Positions 17,593 to 26,444 are shown, counted from the stretch's first letter. The stretch is 64,000 nt of DNA from Rhizobiales bacterium 62-17 (GCA_001898965.1 MKVW01000001.1:866317-930316), one strand, 5' to 3'. Notes: generated from the letters alone by a model not told the origin. Made by a program: numbers and translations.

Positions 17593-18009
17593 TTACTTGA
17601 GTTCGTCGAGGGCGCGCTGGAAGCGGCCAGCGTGCGAACGCTCGGCCTTGGCCAGCGTTTCGAACCAATCGGCGATTTCTTCGTGGCCTTCTTCGCGGGC
17701 CGTGCGCGCCATGCCCGGATACATGTCGGTGTATTCGTGCGTTTCGCCAGCGACGGCGGCGGCGAGGTTCAGGTTGGTGGCGCCGATCGGCAGGCCGGTG
17801 GCCGGGTCGCCGCAAGCTTCCAGAAATTCGAGGTGGCCATGGGCGTGGCCGGTTTCGCCTTCAGCGGTCGAGCGGAACACGGCGGCGACATCATTGTAGC
17901 CTTCGACGTCGGCCTTTTGAGCGAAATACAGGTAGCGACGGTTGGCCTGGGATTCACCCGAGAATGCTTCCTTCAGGTTGTCTTCAGTTTTGCTGCCCTT
18001 AAGAGCCAT
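17593..18009 (-). CDS. Rubrerythrin (ferritin-like domain only)
   Basis: Di-iron ferritin-like protein of 138 residues that reduces hydrogen peroxide. It begins [20 protein letters not shown] and shows the expected four-helix pattern with Glu and His ligands: [17 protein letters not shown], then [13 protein letters not shown], then [11 protein letters not shown] and [11 protein letters not shown]. There is no C-terminal rubredoxin domain, so electrons must come from another protein, plausibly the downstream Fe-S protein. ATG 18009 is chosen; the open frame upstream has no family resemblance. An Irr-like box lies 89-105 bp before the start and oxyR is the next gene upstream. Confidence 0.9.
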   Translation of the reverse strand: MALKGSKTEDNLKEAFSGESQANRRYLYFAQKADVEGYNDVAAVFRSTAEGETGHAHGHLEFLEACGDPATGLPIGATNLNLAAAVAGETHEYTDMYPGMARTAREEGHEEIADWFETLAKAERSHAGRFQRALDELK

Positions 18010-18097
18010 TTTTTGCCTCTCACTCAATGCGATTGCCGGTCTCTCCGGATGCGTTTTTGGCGGCACAAACAGCCTCAAGCTCCAGATTGGAATTGTT

Positions 18098-18114
18098 TTT
18101 GGAATTATTCGAGA
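18098..18114 (-). promoter_or_regulatory. Candidate Irr (iron-control element) box upstream of rubrerythrin
   Basis: On the + strand the 17-mer TTTGGAATTATTCGAGA matches 11 of the 14 fixed positions of the alphaproteobacterial Irr consensus TTTAGAA-N3-TTCTAAA. It lies 89-105 bp upstream of the rubrerythrin start in a locally AT-rich patch. Irr is a Fur-family, haem-sensing regulator in Hyphomicrobiales and rubrerythrin-like genes are plausible targets. The match was made by eye. Confidence 0.5.
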
Positions 18115-18243
18115 CTGACTGTCAATGTGACTGATCGCACTGGAGTAAGAAGGTGAGGCAATGCGCCGCATCCATCGTTGTGGTGAAGCCGCGCCGCATC
18201 GGCCGTGCCGATGAAGATCATCGACGCGGCCAATCGTGTGACT

Positions 18244-19161
18244 CTATTTTTGCAGTTTGCGCATCGGCTCGGGCAAAGCGGCGCGGATCAGTCGCGCCAA
18301 TTCGACGAGCGCCTTCAGGCGCGGACTGTTGCGTCGATAGATCAGGCGAATGCGTCGTGTTGCATCATCGCCGGCGAGGGGGCGGATCGACATCTGCACG
18401 CCGGAGGCGCGGCCGCTCTCGATCGCCATCTGCGGCACGAGCGTCACGCCGAAACCAGCGCCCGTGAGATGCAGGAGCGTCTCCAGCGACGTGGCGCGAA
18501 TATCCGCGTGGCCGGCGATGCTCGCCTCCTGCTGGCGGCAGAGATCGACCACCTGGTCGCGCAGGCAGTGGCCATCGGCGAGCAGCAGTAGCGATTTTGG
18601 ATCGATGTCGGAGGCGCTGACGGTCTTCAAGGCGAGCAGGGGGTGATTGGCGGGTGTGGCCACCCAAAATGGTTCGTCGAACAACTCCATCGACGTCAGC
18701 TCCGCCGGCTCCGGCGGCGTGGCGATGATCGCCGCATCCAGTTTGCCTTGCGCTACCAAAGGCACCAGATTGCCGGTTAAGTCCTCGACGATGACGAGCG
18801 GCGCGTTGGGCAGTTTCTCGGCGGCCGCCGGCAGCACATAGGGCATCAGATAGGGCCCGAGCGTCGGGATGACGCCAAGCCGCAGGCGGCCCGACAGGGG
18901 ATCGCGATTGGCGCGCGCGATATCGACGATGTCCTGCGAGGCGGAGACGGCACGCCGGGCATGTTCGATGATTTCCTCGCCGGCCTCGGTCGGCCGCACG
19001 GAACGGCCGACCCGGTGAAACACCGCGATGCCGAGTTCTTCCTCGAGCTTGGCAATTTGGCCGCTCAGCGTCGGCTGGCTGACATTGCAGGCGGCGGCGG
19101 CCTTGCCGAAATGGCCGTGTTCGGACAAGGCGATGATGTATTGGAGGTCGCGGAGATTCAT
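18244..19161 (-). CDS. oxyR: OxyR, hydrogen-peroxide-sensing LysR regulator
   Basis: LysR-family activator of 305 residues. The N-terminal helix-turn-helix (ALSEHGHFGKAAAACNVSQ) is followed by the effector domain. The stretch GHCLRDQVVDLC places redox cysteines at exactly residues 199 and 208, the positions of the peroxide-sensing disulfide in E. coli OxyR. It probably activates peroxide defence genes, and here it lies upstream of the rubrerythrin, Fe-S and DUF3501 genes on the same strand. A long inverted repeat lies just upstream of its start (19176-19219) between oxyR and ndk, fitting autoregulation. Confidence 0.93.
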   Translation of the reverse strand: MNLRDLQYIIALSEHGHFGKAAAACNVSQPTLSGQIAKLEEELGIAVFHRVGRSVRPTEAGEEIIEHARRAVSASQDIVDIARANRDPLSGRLRLGVIPTLGPYLMPYVLPAAAEKLPNAPLVIVEDLTGNLVPLVAQGKLDAAIIATPPEPAELTSMELFDEPFWVATPANHPLLALKTVSASDIDPKSLLLLADGHCLRDQVVDLCRQQEASIAGHADIRATSLETLLHLTGAGFGVTLVPQMAIESGRASGVQMSIRPLAGDDATRRIRLIYRRNSPRLKALVELARLIRAALPEPMRKLQK

Positions 19162-19175
19162 GGACCGATCTTTAA

Positions 19176-19219
19176 TTGATATTTCCGATGCATCTATGAT
19201 ATTTGATCGGGAATATCAA
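19176..19219. promoter_or_regulatory. Inverted repeat in the oxyR-ndk intergenic region
   Basis: Arms TTGATATTTCCGAT (19176-19189) and ATCGGGAATATCAA (19206-19219) are inverted with one mismatch and a 16-bp spacer. The element begins 15 bp upstream of the oxyR ATG. The roughly 44-bp span suits the paired half-sites of a LysR tetramer such as OxyR. Binding is inferred. Confidence 0.5.
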
Positions 19220-19337
19220 TATTTAAAACAAGCCGAAATCGCCTGCAAAATCGCCTGCTTGGTCGTTCCTTGAACCTGTTAAATCCTCCGTCTATAAGCG
19301 CCGCTCCTTCCACTGATTTTCAGGAAAGCCCAGCCAG

Positions 19338-19760
19338 ATGGCCCTCGAACGTACCTTTTCGATCCTCAAGCCCGATGCGACCCGCCGCAACCTGACCGGC
19401 GCCGTCAATGCGCTGATCGAAAAGGCGGGACTGCGCATCGTCGCTCAGAAGCGCATTCAGATGACCCGCGCGCAGGCCGAAACCTTCTACGCCGTCCACA
19501 AGGAACGCCCGTTCTTCGGTGAGCTGGTCGAGTTCATGACCTCGGGCCCCGTCGTCGTTCAGGTGCTGGAAGCCGAGAACGCCATCGCCAAATATCGCGA
19601 AGTGATGGGCGCCACCAATCCGGCCAACGCCGCGCCGGGCACGATCCGCAAGGAATTCGCTGAATCGGTCGGCGAGAACACCGCGCATGGTTCCGACGCT
19701 GCCGAGACAGCGGCGATCGAAATCGCCCAGTTCTTCTCCGGCAACGAAATCGTCGGCTGA
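19338..19760 (+). CDS. ndk: Nucleoside diphosphate kinase
   Basis: Transfers the gamma phosphate of ATP to nucleoside diphosphates via a phosphohistidine. It has 140 residues, the standard length, beginning [19 protein letters not shown]. The active-site His lies in NTAHGSD near residue 115, and the substrate loop [14 protein letters not shown] is present. Divergent from oxyR and followed by a strong terminator. Confidence 0.97.
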   Translation: MALERTFSILKPDATRRNLTGAVNALIEKAGLRIVAQKRIQMTRAQAETFYAVHKERPFFGELVEFMTSGPVVVQVLEAENAIAKYREVMGATNPANAAPGTIRKEFAESVGENTAHGSDAAETAAIEIAQFFSGNEIVG

Positions 19761-19788
19761 CGATTTTATAGCGTTCCACAGATTACGG

Positions 19789-19828
19789 CAGCCAGGTCAC
19801 CGTCGCGTGACCTGGCTGTTTTGCTTTC
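19789..19828 (+). terminator. Rho-independent terminator after ndk
   Basis: Perfect 12-bp stem CAGCCAGGTCAC (19789-19800) with GTGACCTGGCTG (19807-19818), 6-nt loop, followed by TTTTGCTTT. It lies 28 bp after the ndk stop. Confidence 0.88.
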
Positions 19829-19976
19829 GGTCTTGTTGCAGCGCATCGTCAAACGCCGCTCCGGCAAGCAACATCTCGTGATTTGCCTCACCGATGACGA
19901 GGCCAGATAACCGTCGGGTGACGGTCCGCCTCGGCAATGCGAAGACGAACTGTTTCGCAGGCGAGAGGTGCAGGCG

Positions 19977-21317
19977 ATGTCATCTTCATCCATTTCAGCA
20001 ACCCATGAGCCCACATCCCCAGATAAAGCCTGGTGGTCGCATCTGTATGTGCAGGTGTTGATCGCCATCGCGCTGGGCGTTGCGCTTGGTTATTTCCGGC
20101 CCGACATTGCCGGTTCGGATGGCGTCAAGGCGCTGGGCGACGGCTTCGTCAAGCTGATCCGCATGATCATCGCGCCGATCATCTTCTGCACCGTCGTCGT
20201 CGGCATTGCCGGCATGGAGAGCATGAAGAAGGTAGGCCGTGTCGGCCTCACCGCCATCATCTATTTCGAGATCATGACGACGGTGGCCTTGGTGGTTGGC
20301 CTCGTGGTGATCAATGTGTTGCATCCGGGCGTCGGCGCCAACATCGATCCAAAGACCATTGATCCGCATGCGATCGCGACCTTCACCGCCGCGGCCGAAC
20401 ACAGCACGACAACCCAATTTCTCCTCGACATCATTCCGGAAAGCTTCTTCGGCGCTTTCGCCAAGGGCGAGATTCTGCCGGTGCTGTTTCTGGCTGTGCT
20501 GTTCGGCTTCGCGCTCTTCCGCCTGGGGGAAGCGGGCAAGCCTGTGCTCGATATGGTCGATCGTGTCGGCAAAGTGATGTTCGGTATCGTCGGTGTCATT
20601 ATGCGGGCCGCACCCATCGGCGCGTTCGGCGCCATGGCCTATGTCGTATCCAAATTCGGCATCGGCAGCCTGTGGTATCCGATCTATCTGCTCATCATCT
20701 TCTATGTGACCTCGATCTTCTTCGTGCTGGTGATCCTCGGTCTCATCGCGCGCTGGGCCGGTTTCAGCATCATCGCCTTCGTGCGCTACATCAAGGAAGA
20801 GCTGCTGCTGGTACTTGGCACCTCGTCGTCGGAATCGGCTCTGCCGCGTTTGATGGCGAAGCTGGAAAATCTCGGCTGCGAAAAGTCGGTCGTCGGCCTG
20901 GTCGTGCCCACCGGCTATTCTTTCAACCTCGACGGCACCACTCTCTATCTGGCGCTCTCGGCGATCTTCGTCGCGCAGGCTACCAACACCTCGCTGTCAA
21001 TCGGCGACCAGCTCGCCATCATGGCGGTGCTGATCCTGACTTCGAAGGGCGCGGCTGGCGTCACCGGTGCCGGCTTCACCACCCTCGTCGCCACTTTGTC
21101 GGTAATCCCGACGATCCCCGTGGTCGGCATCACCACCATTCAGGGCATCGACAAGTTCATGTCGGAATGCCGGGCGCTGACCAACCTGGTCGGCAATGGT
21201 GTCGCCACCATCGTCGTGTCGAAATGGGAGGGCACGCTCGACGTCGAGCGGATGAACCGGGTTCTCTCCTTCGAAACCGACAGCGAGGCTGACAATCCGG
21301 AGGCGTTGGTGCGCTAG
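19977..21317 (+). CDS. dctA: C4-dicarboxylate:cation symporter DctA
   Basis: Inner-membrane sodium or proton symporter for succinate, fumarate and malate, of the dicarboxylate/amino acid:cation symporter family. It has 446 residues. Family motifs are clear: [18 protein letters not shown], the serine-rich hairpin [27 protein letters not shown], and [16 protein letters not shown] 19977 is preceded by GAGAGGTG about 8 nt upstream; a GTG nine bases earlier is less likely. No dctBD sensor pair is seen here. It lies between ndk and a molybdopterin enzyme with a 26-bp gap to the latter. Confidence 0.95.
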   Translation: MSSSSISATHEPTSPDKAWWSHLYVQVLIAIALGVALGYFRPDIAGSDGVKALGDGFVKLIRMIIAPIIFCTVVVGIAGMESMKKVGRVGLTAIIYFEIMTTVALVVGLVVINVLHPGVGANIDPKTIDPHAIATFTAAAEHSTTTQFLLDIIPESFFGAFAKGEILPVLFLAVLFGFALFRLGEAGKPVLDMVDRVGKVMFGIVGVIMRAAPIGAFGAMAYVVSKFGIGSLWYPIYLLIIFYVTSIFFVLVILGLIARWAGFSIIAFVRYIKEELLLVLGTSSSESALPRLMAKLENLGCEKSVVGLVVPTGYSFNLDGTTLYLALSAIFVAQATNTSLSIGDQLAIMAVLILTSKGAAGVTGAGFTTLVATLSVIPTIPVVGITTIQGIDKFMSECRALTNLVGNGVATIVVSKWEGTLDVERMNRVLSFETDSEADNPEALVR

Positions 21318-21343
21318 CCAACTGGGCCGGCGGTGTTTAAATC

Positions 21344-23461
21344 ATGACCATGAACGCATCGGCCAAGATGGAACCAAAGATCGAACCAAAGATCGAACAT
21401 CGCCCCTCCGTCTGTCCGCACGACTGCCCGTCAGCCTGTGCGCTTGACGTCGAGGTGATCGACGGCCAGCGGATCGGTCGTATTCATGGCGCCAAGGACC
21501 AGAGTTATACGGCGGGCGTCATCTGCGCCAAGGTGGCGCGCTATGCCGAGCGCGTTCATCATCCGCAGCGGTTGCTCTATCCCCTGAAGCGCATCGGCGC
21601 GAAAGGCGAGGGGCGCTTCCAGCGGATCACCTGGGACGAGGCGCTCGATGAAATCGGCGGCCATTTCAACCAGGCGGAAAGAGAGTTCGGCGCCGAGAGC
21701 ATCTGGCTCAACTATTATGCCGGTACCATGGGTAAGGTGATGAAGGACGGCATCAACCGTCTCGCCCATGCCAAGAAATATTCGCGCCACAACGGCACGA
21801 TCTGCGTCAATCTGGCGTGGCCGGGATTTTTGGCCGGCACGGGCTTTCTTGCCGGCCCCGACCCACGCGAGATGGCGAAATCCGACTGCGTCGTCATCTG
21901 GGGCACCAATGCGGTTTCGACGCAGGTCAATGTGATGACCCACGCCCTGCGCGCCCGCAAGGATCGCAAGGCGAAAATCGTCGTCATCGATATCTATCAA
22001 AACGACACGATGAAACAGGCCGACATGGCGCTCTGCCTGCGGCCCGGCAGCGATGGCGCACTGGCCTGCGCGGTCATGCACATTCTGTTTCGCGACGGCC
22101 TGGCGGATCGCGCTTATCTGGAAAAATATACCGACGCGCCAGGGGAGCTTGAGGCGCATCTGGCGACGCGCGATCCAACGTGGGCGTCTGATATCACTGG
22201 CCTGTCGGTGGAAGAGATCGAAGCCTTCGCCAAACTCGTCGGCACGACGAAGAAGACGTATTTCCGTCTCGGCTACGGCTTCTCGCGCCAGCGCAATGGC
22301 GCGTCCAACATGCATGCGGCGGCGAGCATCGCGGCCGTAACCGGCGCCTGGCAATATGAGGGCGGCGGCGCCTTTCACAACAATGGCGGCATCTACCGGC
22401 TGAAACTGCCTTTGGTCACCGGCGCCGATGTGATGGACCCATCGACCCGCTGGCTCGATCAGTCCCGCGTCGGTGCCATTCTCTGCGGCGATGCGGATGC
22501 GCTGAAGGGCGGCCCGCCGGTCAAAGCCATGTTGATCCAGAACACCAATCCGGTGTCCGTGGCGCCCGATCAAACCCGTGTCAAACAGGGTTTTGCGCGC
22601 GAGGACCTGTTCCTCGTGGTACATGAGCAGTTCATGACCGAAACGGCTTTGATGGCCGACATCGTTTTGCCGGCGACCATGTTCCTCGAACATGACGATC
22701 TCTACACCGGCGGTGGCCATCAATATATCGAACTGGCGCAGAAGCTCGTCGATCCGCCGGGCGAATGCCGCACCAATCATGACGTGATCTGCGCCATCGC
22801 GGCACGTGTCGGCGCCGTACATCCAGGCTTCGCCATGACGCCGCGTGAGCATATCGATGCCGGCTTGCGCTCATCGGGCTGGGGCTCGTTCGAAGATCTG
22901 CAAAGGATCAACTGGCGCGACGTGCAGACGGATTTCGAGACGGCGCATTTCCTCAACGGCTTTGGCTGGTCCGATCGCAAATATCATTTCAAGGCCGATT
23001 GGTCGCGCGTGCCCTTTGGCGGCGAATTGTCGGAAGACTGGCGGCACATGCCGGTCTTGCCCGACCATTGGGACGTCAACGAAAAGACGGACGCGACGCA
23101 TCCATTCAAACTGGCGACCAGCCCGTCGCGCTCCTTCCTCAACTCGTCCTTCAACGAAACGCCGTCATCCCTGGCGCGGGAAGGCCGGCCGACCGTGCTC
23201 GTCCATCCGGAAGACGCAGCGGCGCTCTCCATCGCCGACGGCGACAAGATCGTGCTCGGCAATGGACGTGGCGAAGTGCGGCTGCACGCCAGGATTTTTC
23301 CCGGCCTGCAGCGCGGCGTGCTGGTCTCGGAAGGCATCTGGCCGAACCATGCGTTCGAGGATGGCAAGGGCATCAACACCTTGACCCGTGCCGAAACGCC
23401 GGCGCCCTTCGGCGGCGCCGCGTTCCACGATAATCACGTTTGGATCAGACGCACCAATTAG
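21344..23461 (+). CDS. Molybdopterin-dependent oxidoreductase (DMSO reductase family)
   Basis: Bis-MGD molybdenum enzyme of 705 residues. The N-terminal 4Fe-4S motif CPHDCPSAC with a fourth Cys in GVICAKV matches the BisC/FdhF-like fold. The C-terminal domain has LVHPEDAAALSIADGDKI and GVLVSEGIWPNHAFEDG, typical of the cofactor-binding cap. No twin-arginine signal is present, so it is probably cytosolic. The N-terminus has a short PKIE duplication (residues 11-18). The molybdenum ligand and substrate cannot be told; related enzymes reduce or oxidise small molecules. It may be cotranscribed with dctA. Confidence 0.85.
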   Translation: MTMNASAKMEPKIEPKIEHRPSVCPHDCPSACALDVEVIDGQRIGRIHGAKDQSYTAGVICAKVARYAERVHHPQRLLYPLKRIGAKGEGRFQRITWDEALDEIGGHFNQAEREFGAESIWLNYYAGTMGKVMKDGINRLAHAKKYSRHNGTICVNLAWPGFLAGTGFLAGPDPREMAKSDCVVIWGTNAVSTQVNVMTHALRARKDRKAKIVVIDIYQNDTMKQADMALCLRPGSDGALACAVMHILFRDGLADRAYLEKYTDAPGELEAHLATRDPTWASDITGLSVEEIEAFAKLVGTTKKTYFRLGYGFSRQRNGASNMHAAASIAAVTGAWQYEGGGAFHNNGGIYRLKLPLVTGADVMDPSTRWLDQSRVGAILCGDADALKGGPPVKAMLIQNTNPVSVAPDQTRVKQGFAREDLFLVVHEQFMTETALMADIVLPATMFLEHDDLYTGGGHQYIELAQKLVDPPGECRTNHDVICAIAARVGAVHPGFAMTPREHIDAGLRSSGWGSFEDLQRINWRDVQTDFETAHFLNGFGWSDRKYHFKADWSRVPFGGELSEDWRHMPVLPDHWDVNEKTDATHPFKLATSPSRSFLNSSFNETPSSLAREGRPTVLVHPEDAAALSIADGDKIVLGNGRGEVRLHARIFPGLQRGVLVSEGIWPNHAFEDGKGINTLTRAETPAPFGGAAFHDNHVWIRRTN

Positions 23462-23862
23462 CGCGGCGGCATGCCGGGGAAAGCTGGCAGACCTTCCGCA
23501 GGGTGGTGGAACGCCTGCTTCTCCGCCGTGTAGATAGCCATTTGCGGCGCGAAGGCTGTCGGGTCGTCCAGCGTGCCGATTTTCAAGATGACGAAGGGCA
23601 GGTCTTGGCGCCGCGTCACCATATGCGTGCCGCACTCTTCGCAGAATTCGCGGGTCACCGGTTTTTCCAAATCGCTGCGCGCGAAGGTCTTGGGTTGTCC
23701 CTCAACGTAGCGGAAGCCATCGGGCGGCAGCAGCATGAACATGTGCGGCGCCCCGCCACTGACGTGCTGGCAGGCGCGGCAATAGCATTCGGCCTGCAAG
23801 CGCGGCGTGCCTTCGGCGACATAGCGGACCTTGCCGCAGTAACAACCACCTTCGAGTTTCAT
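23458..23862 (-). CDS. GFA-family (glutathione-dependent formaldehyde-activating-like) zinc protein
   Basis: Small zinc protein of 134 residues in the GFA family (Gfa-like, CENP-V fold). Zinc-binding cysteines occur as CYCG (residues 7-10), CYCRAC (26-31) and CEECG (about 74-78). Most family members are uncharacterised. The gene converges on the molybdopterin oxidoreductase: the two stop codons overlap within TTAG at 23458-23461. Confidence 0.88.
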   Translation of the reverse strand: MKLEGGCYCGKVRYVAEGTPRLQAECYCRACQHVSGGAPHMFMLLPPDGFRYVEGQPKTFARSDLEKPVTREFCEECGTHMVTRRQDLPFVILKIGTLDDPTAFAPQMAIYTAEKQAFHHPAEGLPAFPGMPPR

Positions 23863-23880
23863 CGGACACCAGCCTCTTGA

Positions 23881-24345
23881 TCAGGATTGAATGGTTTCTC
23901 TGCCGCTTTTCGGCCTGCGCATGAACACCAGAACGATGAGCGGGATGAGGGTGAAAAGCAGGCCGGGAATGGCCAGAAAGGTCGGTCCGGCCCAGAGCGT
24001 CCAGAAGGACGAGATGACGGCGTGCTCGGGATGAGCCGGATCATACCAGATGCGGGCCGTATCGCCGTCCGCATAGGGCGGCGACGTCGAGCCGCTGGAC
24101 GATGTCACGACACGGGCCGGTGCATTGGGATCCGTCAGGAAACTGAACTGCGGGTAAAGAAAGACGCCAGCATGATTGCCGCCGGGGCGGGAGATGGCGC
24201 CGATAAATATTCCTTCGGTCGCCTTGGCGCGCGCCAGAAACGCAAGTGTAGGAGCGAGGTTCGCGGCCGCCGCCAAAAGCAAGAGAACGCCAATCGCCAT
24301 CGGAATTGCGATGGGCCAGAACAGAGAGCGAGCGGGCGACGGCAT
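23881..24345 (-). CDS. DUF3592 membrane protein
   Basis: Membrane protein of 154 residues with DUF3592 character: an N-terminal hydrophobic segment (FWPIAIPMAIGVLLLL), a periplasmic middle with PQFSFLTDP and the DTARIWYDPAHPEHA motif, and a C-terminal hydrophobic segment before a basic tail. Function unknown. ATG 24345 (MPSPARSLFW) is preferred, because the 14 codons of the longer frame lie inside a palindromic repeat (24361-24393). Confidence 0.75.
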   Translation of the reverse strand: MPSPARSLFWPIAIPMAIGVLLLLAAAANLAPTLAFLARAKATEGIFIGAISRPGGNHAGVFLYPQFSFLTDPNAPARVVTSSSGSTSPPYADGDTARIWYDPAHPEHAVISSFWTLWAGPTFLAIPGLLFTLIPLIVLVFMRRPKSGRETIQS

Positions 24346-24355
24346 GGCCCGCAGT

Positions 24356-24393
24356 CTAGAGCAAATTGCGTTTCGGCAGAAACGCAATTTTGC
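24356..24393. repeat. Palindromic repeat between two minus-strand genes
   Basis: Hairpin with arms GCAAATTGCGTTTC (24361-24374) and 24379-24393, one extra T in the right arm. The 20-mer CTAGAGCAAATTGCGTTTCG at 24356-24375 is identical, in reverse complement, to 27694-27713, showing that copies of one family exist in the window. Confidence 0.75.
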
Positions 24394-24407
24394 TCAGCAT
24401 CTTTATT

Positions 24408-25529
24408 CTAACGTGGCAGAATATCCTGCCTAAGCGCATAGGTGGTGAGGGCCTTGCGAATGTCTTCGCCATCCACGTCATGGGTCAAAGCGTCGAGCTT
24501 GTCATCCCACGCATTCCAGTCATGCGCGAACGAAACGCGCCGGCGTTCCTGCGTCGAGATCGGATAGGGTTTGGGAAACATGGCGATGGCCTGATCGACG
24601 GTCGTGGCGGCAGTATCCATGCCGACATCGCGCAGGGCCTGGGCAGCGTGGGGTGCAAAAGCGCCGCTGGAATTGCTGAAGAACTGATGCATGCCGCCGT
24701 TGAACAATTCGCCCATCAGCAGCGTCAGGACATAGACGGTGCGATAGGCCGGCGGCATTTGCGCGATCTCCGCTTGGATCGTCGCGGCATCGCCGAAGCC
24801 GGATGGCCCCGGCAACAGTTGTTCTTGCAGATAGGAAAGACGGTTGTCGTCGGACAGATTTTCTCGCGCTTGTTTGAGGGCCGCTGCGACAACAGAATCG
24901 CGTGCGGCATAGCCCTCCACTTCGCCGCGAAATTTTATTTTGCCGATGAATTGTTTCCCCAGCTCCAGCAGTTTGATTTCAGTATCCGTCGGCGGTTTGG
25001 AGAGATCGGGCAGAATACCTTCGCCGACACGCAAAAAGCTCTTCGAAAAGAAATCGGCGCGCTTCCTGTTGTCGACCGGATAATTCGTGCCGAAGACGGT
25101 GATTGCCTCGGCCAGCACACGCGCCCGGTCGGACAGCTCCGCCGCTGTGAGAGCTTTCAAGACGTCGGGCGCCAGGGTGGCGGCGGGATTGTCGAAATAA
25201 GCGTTGAGATTTTCCGTCGACGTCTCATGCACGAATTCGCCGAGGCCGAGCAGCAGTCGAAGATTTTGCAGGGGCAGGGGATCCTGATTGATCTTGGCGA
25301 GGTAGTCGTCACGCGGCGCGATGGCGAGTTGCCAGAGATCGGGCGGAAAGGTCAGCGAAAGCACGTCATAATCGGGAATGTGGTGCAAATTGGCGTCTCG
25401 AAATTGATAAGGGGTGGGAGGAGGGGAGGGCGCGTTTTGCGCCAGGCTCGGCGCGAGCGCGGACAAAACGGCGGCAACAAACATGCAAAGTTTGAGCAGC
25501 GATCGATAAAATGCCCGGGTGGTTTTCAA
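24408..25529 (-). CDS. Secreted protein with C-terminal DMP19/DUF4375 domain
   Basis: Exported protein of 373 residues. A signal peptide (FYRSLLKLCMFVAAVLSAL then PSLAQ) precedes a Pro-rich start. The middle part is helical and unrecognised. The C-terminal part carries NGGMHQFFSNSSGAFAPHA, the hallmark of DMP19-like (DUF4375) domains, followed by ALRDVGMDTAATTVDQAIA. Known DMP19 members are about 150-residue proteins implicated in mimicking or binding nucleic-acid partners; here the domain is joined to a long secreted N-terminal region. Function unknown. Confidence 0.7.
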   Translation of the reverse strand: MKTTRAFYRSLLKLCMFVAAVLSALAPSLAQNAPSPPPTPYQFRDANLHHIPDYDVLSLTFPPDLWQLAIAPRDDYLAKINQDPLPLQNLRLLLGLGEFVHETSTENLNAYFDNPAATLAPDVLKALTAAELSDRARVLAEAITVFGTNYPVDNRKRADFFSKSFLRVGEGILPDLSKPPTDTEIKLLELGKQFIGKIKFRGEVEGYAARDSVVAAALKQARENLSDDNRLSYLQEQLLPGPSGFGDAATIQAEIAQMPPAYRTVYVLTLLMGELFNGGMHQFFSNSSGAFAPHAAQALRDVGMDTAATTVDQAIAMFPKPYPISTQERRRVSFAHDWNAWDDKLDALTHDVDGEDIRKALTTYALRQDILPR

Positions 25530-25585
25530 AAAGAATATCCCGCGAGGTGACCCCGTAAACCCATGTTCATTGGATCACTCTCGCG

Positions 25586-25615
25586 GTCCGCGATCAACGC
25601 TCTATGATCGCGGAC
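25586..25615. other. Perfect stem-loop downstream of the GST gene
   Basis: 11-bp perfect stem (GTCCGCGATCA, 25586-25596, with 25605-25615) and 8-nt loop. No T-run follows on either strand, so it is not a classic terminator. It may protect an RNA 3' end or be a protein site. Confidence 0.4.
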
Positions 25616-25637
25616 ATTATCGGAGCCGGATGGTTGA

Positions 25638-26354
25638 TTAGGCCGCGCGTTTTTCGTCCTTGGGAAAATATTGTTCTTCCATCCGTTGCGCATAGGCCAT
25701 CAGGTTCGCGTGTTTCTTCACTTCGCCGCGAATGTCGCTGGCGAAAATTTCGCAGAGCGAGGCCGTGAGAAAGGCATAGACCGTTGCGTCGGCGCCACAG
25801 GGCTTGTCGCCCATGAGATAACGCTTGTCGCCAAGCACCTGCGCCACCGCCGTGATGGCGCGGCTCGCCAGATAAGTCCGTTGATCTTTCGTATGGCGGC
25901 CCATGCCGTGGCCATGCGCATTCTTGCGGACCTCTTTCACCACCATGTGGCGGATGAGCGGGCGCAGCGGTGCCGGCATGCCGTCGAAGAAATGCGCCGG
26001 GCCACGGGCGAAATTTTCAGGCTCGAGCCAGCGCTCGTGCAGCACCGTCCAATAGACATGGTCCTCCAGCATTTTTTCGACCGCCCAGGCGCTGCCGCGC
26101 TGTTCGGCCGTGAGGCCGGCGTCATAGTCGAAGCCATACTTCTTTTCGATATGGAGGCGGATGAAGGTCGAGTCGGCGATGATCTCGCCGTCGTCCTCGA
26201 TCACCGGAAACTTGCCCTTTGGCGCCTTGCGCACGTCGCCGCGCACCGGCTCGTAGGGGATGCCGGCGATCCGCAGCAACATATGAGCCTTCATGACAAA
26301 GGGGCTCGGATCGACCAGCCCGAAACCGGGCCCAAACACCTGCAATTTAACCAT
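25638..26354 (-). CDS. Glutathione S-transferase family protein
   Basis: GST-like protein of 238 residues. The N-terminal thioredoxin-like part contains KAHMLLRIAGIPYEPV and KFPVIEDDGEIIADSTFIRLHIE, with the cis-Pro and the ESxxI-like glutathione-binding loop (here ADSTFI). The C-terminal helical domain has YLMGDKPCGADATVYAFL. The arrangement is closer to the metaxin/FAXC-like group than to classical GSTs. It is divergent from a WYL-domain regulator, with a repeat-rich 90-bp promoter region between them. Confidence 0.82.
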   Translation of the reverse strand: MVKLQVFGPGFGLVDPSPFVMKAHMLLRIAGIPYEPVRGDVRKAPKGKFPVIEDDGEIIADSTFIRLHIEKKYGFDYDAGLTAEQRGSAWAVEKMLEDHVYWTVLHERWLEPENFARGPAHFFDGMPAPLRPLIRHMVVKEVRKNAHGHGMGRHTKDQRTYLASRAITAVAQVLGDKRYLMGDKPCGADATVYAFLTASLCEIFASDIRGEVKKHANLMAYAQRMEEQYFPKDEKRAA

Positions 26355-26393
26355 GACACCCCTCCGTTGCGTTTTAAGAGCATCGGGGCTCTA

Positions 26394-26421
26394 CTGACAC
26401 GCTCCTGACAAAGCCTGTCAG
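26394..26421. promoter_or_regulatory. Operator-like half-sites between GST and WYL regulator genes
   Basis: CTGACA occurs at 26394-26399 and 26405-26410, exactly one helical turn (11 bp) apart, and the second copy forms an inverted pair with TGTCAG (26416-26421, 5-bp spacer). It lies centrally in the 90-bp divergent promoter region and is the best candidate site for the regulator encoded at 26445. Confidence 0.5.
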
Positions 26422-26444
26422 CAGCGCGTTGCATTCTAGCCCTC

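Noticed and set aside
25586-25615. Stem-loop as a rho-independent terminator
   Set aside because: There is no T-run on either strand next to it, so only a stem-loop is reported.
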